A stretch of DNA of 64,000 nt from an uncultured bacterium (GTDB lineage Bacteria; Bacillota; Clostridia; Christensenellales; HGM11417). The stretch covers positions 17,011 to 81,010 of the forward strand of contig CAJMQN010000009.1 in the NCBI GenBank assembly GCA_905215695.1, in the 5' to 3' direction. The notes beneath the pieces were generated by a model that did no database searches, had not been told where the DNA came from, and worked only from the letters and a program-made list of their open reading frames with translations. Shown one piece after another: positions 62,263 through 64,000 of the stretch (position 1 is its first letter; every line of letters starts with the position of its first letter). A program made the translations under genes and the position numbers.

Positions 62263-63054
62263 TTACCCCCTGTTATACAATATTCGCAAGTTCTTGCGCA
62301 CGCTTCCGAAGAGTCCCCGGTAGCGTTTGGTGCAATCGTAGATATAATTTTCGCGGTTGATGATGTTCGTGACCGCGAGGTCGAGTGCGTCAGCCGCGAT
62401 TCCCTGCCGTACCTCGCCGCCGCTCGCCTGCGAGACCGACACCGCGTCGTCCTCGGGAATCACCCCGATCAAACTCACCGACAGCAGGGACACGATTTCT
62501 TCCACGCTCATCATCTTGCCCGCAACCATCAGGTCGCCCCGCGCGCGGTTGACAAGAAGGCTCACGTTTTCGAAACGGCTCTTCAGAATCGAAATCACCT
62601 TGCCCGCGTCCCGCACGCAGGAGATGTGCGGGGTCGTGACCACGACCGCTTCCGTCGCGCAGGAAATACTGCGGTAAAATCCGTTCTCTACCCCTGCCGG
62701 ACAGTCGATGAGCACAAAGTCGCAGAGCGCGGAGAGTTTCTCCGCGATTTCGTCGAGTCCGGACAGCGACGCGGTCAGATCCAATGCGTGCGACGAGGGC
62801 AAAACGGACAGTCCCGGGTAGTCCGGCACGTCGATGAGCGCCTGCTTGATACGGCATCGTCCCTCGATACAATCTACAAGGTCATAGACCACGCGGTTTT
62901 CCACGCCCAACGCCATATCCAAATTGTTGAGCCCGATGTCCGTATCCATGACAATGACGCGGTGCGTCTTGGAAAGTTTCATGCCGAGGTTTGCCGCGAC
63001 GCTCGTCTTTCCTACGCCGCCCTTTCCGCTCGTGATGACGATTCTTCTCGACAA
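62263..63054 (-). CDS. minD: Septum site-determining ATPase MinD
   Basis: This 263-residue ParA-type ATPase has the deviant Walker A SGKGGVGKTSVAANLG at residues 8-23, VMDTDIGLNNLD near 39 and the switch motif DFVLIDCPAGVENGF near 113. The C-terminal amphipathic membrane helix is represented by KRYRGLFGSVRKNLRIL. A TTG at 63054 with GGAGGGGGAG just upstream is the best start. The ATG further up is part of the -10 box. No minC is seen. Confidence 0.96.
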   Translation of the reverse strand: MSRRIVITSGKGGVGKTSVAANLGMKLSKTHRVIVMDTDIGLNNLDMALGVENRVVYDLVDCIEGRCRIKQALIDVPDYPGLSVLPSSHALDLTASLSGLDEIAEKLSALCDFVLIDCPAGVENGFYRSISCATEAVVVTTPHISCVRDAGKVISILKSRFENVSLLVNRARGDLMVAGKMMSVEEIVSLLSVSLIGVIPEDDAVSVSQASGGEVRQGIAADALDLAVTNIINRENYIYDCTKRYRGLFGSVRKNLRILYNRG

Positions 63055-63091
63055 TTCAGCTCCCCCTCCTCTTTTTCGGTCGGTAACTCGC

Positions 63092-63097
63092 ATTATA
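63092..63097 (-). promoter_or_regulatory. Extended -10 promoter of minD
   Basis: On the minus strand TGATATAAT is an extended -10 box just upstream of minD. The -35 match is poor. Overlap with an ATG supports the downstream TTG as start. Confidence 0.6.
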
Positions 63098-63156
63098 TCA
63101 TAAATGATGTAATGCCCGTCGAAATGCCCTTGAGCCCTTCGGGTTCAAGCGTTTCT

Positions 63157-63185
63157 CGGGAGCATTATAACACAATTTGCTCCCG
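63157..63185. promoter_or_regulatory. Inverted repeat around a -10 box upstream of minD
   Basis: CGGGAGCA (63157-63164) and TGCTCCCG (63178-63185) form an eight-base inverted repeat enclosing a TATAAT box (minus strand 63164-63169). It could be an operator at a second upstream promoter for minD. The 63098-63256 gap holds no gene and also contains the hairpin CTTGAGCCCTTCGGGTTCAAG. Confidence 0.45.
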
Positions 63186-63256
63186 ACGGGCGCATAGGGG
63201 CAAAACTTCCCGATTTTCCGCAAGTTTCGCTAAAATACGCGGGAATCCGAAGGAGT

Positions 63257-64000
63257 TTATGCCGGGTTGTCCTGCGCGGGCGTTTTTTTCGCAAAAAAGC
63301 CGCGGCGGAGCAGAATCCATAATATCAGCGACGCGACAATCAAAAGAACGGAGATCAATTGCGAGGTTGACATGCCCAAGAGAAATCCGCGCGCCGCGTC
63401 CGCACGGAAAAATTCGTTGACAAAGCGGCATACCGAATACGAAATCAGATAGAAAATGACGTTTCTCCCCCGCACCGCGCGGCGGTTCAGAAGGAGCAGG
63501 ACGAGAAAAATCAGGAGACAATACCCGCTCTCGAAGAGTTGGGTAGGCAGAAGCGGCACGCCCGTCGGCGTATTGGGGTCGGCGGGATTGGTAAATATCA
63601 CGCCGAGAAAACTGTCCGTCGGTCTTCCGTAACAGCATCCCGAGGCGAAACAGCCGATTCTGCCGAACAGACTCCCGAGGGGAAGCCCCAACGCCGCCGT
63701 GTCCAAAAAATCGAGAAAATCCACTTTGTACGCCCAACAGTACCCGAAAATTCCGAGCGCACCGCCGATGACGCCGCCGTAAAACACAAAACCGTTCTTG
63801 AGCACGTCTGCGAGCGGAATGCGGTTCTCGATGATTGCGCCGAGATTGGGCAGGACGGAGAGCAGTTTTGCCCCCGCGAGTCCGCACACGATCGCGATTG
63901 CCGCGCCGTAGATCAGGTCCTCCCGCCTGACCCGCTTGCGCCCGTCCAAGAAGAGCGCGGCGAGCACCGCCGCAACCATGCCGAGAAGAAAGCAGAGTCC
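63257..64000 (-). CDS. lgt: Prolipoprotein diacylglyceryl transferase (5' end outside window)
   Basis: At least 247 residues are visible and the reading frame stays open to the right edge, so the N-terminus lies outside. Lgt attaches diacylglycerol to the lipobox cysteine of prolipoproteins. It shows the family signature GRIGCFASGCCYGRPT (near visible residue 113 and normally GRxGNFxNxExYG or GRxGCFxxGCCYG), the FYGGVIGGALG motif and the late PTQLFES motif. About seven membrane helices are present. The last residues are DNPA. It is upstream of minD on the same strand. Confidence 0.95.
   Translation of the reverse strand, partial: GLCFLLGMVAAVLAALFLDGRKRVRREDLIYGAAIAIVCGLAGAKLLSVLPNLGAIIENRIPLADVLKNGFVFYGGVIGGALGIFGYCWAYKVDFLDFLDTAALGLPLGSLFGRIGCFASGCCYGRPTDSFLGVIFTNPADPNTPTGVPLLPTQLFESGYCLLIFLVLLLLNRRAVRGRNVIFYLISYSVCRFVNEFFRADAARGFLLGMSTSQLISVLLIVASLILWILLRRGFFAKKTPAQDNPA

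Overview
This window is a gene-dense bacterial chromosome segment, apparently from an uncultured, strictly anaerobic member of the Bacillota (class Clostridia). The evidence is the set of lineage-typical families: two [FeFe]-hydrogenase paralogs with a SpoIIE-type phosphatase, a Rex-like operator, a SpoIVFB-like M50 protease, a CdaR/PucR regulator next to malic enzyme and a sodium-pumping decarboxylase subunit, MinD/MinE, a YjzC-like protein, DUF421 with DUF4363, and the radical-SAM/DUF2344/RNase G set. Base composition is fairly G+C-rich. No phage, insertion sequence, CRISPR array, rRNA or tRNA gene was recognised. A family-level placement (for example Christensenellales-like) would only be a guess.

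Layout. 0-6.5 kb (mostly minus): end of an S41-type protease, malic enzyme, CdaR regulator, small OadG-like subunit, OadB-like sodium pump subunit with a riboswitch-like leader, a flavin reductase with an unusual insertion, and a MsmK/UgpC-type sugar ABC ATPase. 6.6-11.4 kb (plus): argC-argB-argD-argF-GNAT, behind a clear promoter and tandem ARG boxes. 11.6-12.9 kb: small regulator, a frameshifted gene and a ParE/Phd toxin-antitoxin pair. 12.9-21.4 kb (minus): uvrB-uvrA, two paralogous small membrane proteins, hom, coaX and an ECF S component. 21.5-26.3 kb: TspO-like protein, a large secreted SH3-like protein, a two-OB-fold SSB-like protein, and a polysaccharide deacetylase. 26.4-27.8 kb: a twin-XRE regulatory module and a second toxin-antitoxin pair. 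27.8-33 kb (minus): type IIA topoisomerase B and A subunits and an ATP-grasp ligase. 33-41.6 kb: UroD-like methyltransferase, a large repeat-containing membrane-anchored protein, Tex, an rRNA methyltransferase, a DNA glycosylase and a DUF6809-like protein. 41.6-45.5 kb (minus): aldehyde dehydrogenase, FHA-ABC ATPase and permease. 45.6-50.4 kb (plus): 2Fe-2S protein, sensory hydrogenase, SpoIIE-type phosphatase and a second hydrogenase. 50.5-54.8 kb: YjzC-like protein, DUF6809-like protein, a second twin-XRE module, LysM protein, lipid flippase, DUF421 and DUF4363. 54.8-61 kb: an unassigned structured RNA-like region, then rng, DUF2344 protein, radical SAM protein, lipoprotein, M50 protease and its small partner (minus). 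61-64 kb: G-rich repeats, Mn riboswitch with mntP, then minD-minE and lgt (minus).

How the genes fit together. The sodium-pump, malic enzyme and CdaR block suggests C4-dicarboxylate or pyruvate metabolism coupled to a sodium gradient. The hydrogenase cluster shares its divergent promoter region with an aldehyde dehydrogenase, and a Rex-type operator lies between them, which suggests NADH/NAD+ control of both. The arginine operon lacks argJ and argA, but its last gene is a GNAT acetyltransferase that could supply N-acetylglutamate.

Most notable signals: a divergent yybP-ykoY-like leader ahead of the OadB gene; a canonical Mn riboswitch followed by tandem terminators ahead of mntP; several promoters whose -10 box lies only 5-9 bases from the start codon with no Shine-Dalgarno (probable leaderless mRNAs); a flippase that appears to start at AUC; and a structured RNA-like region of about 150 bases at 54.8 kb.
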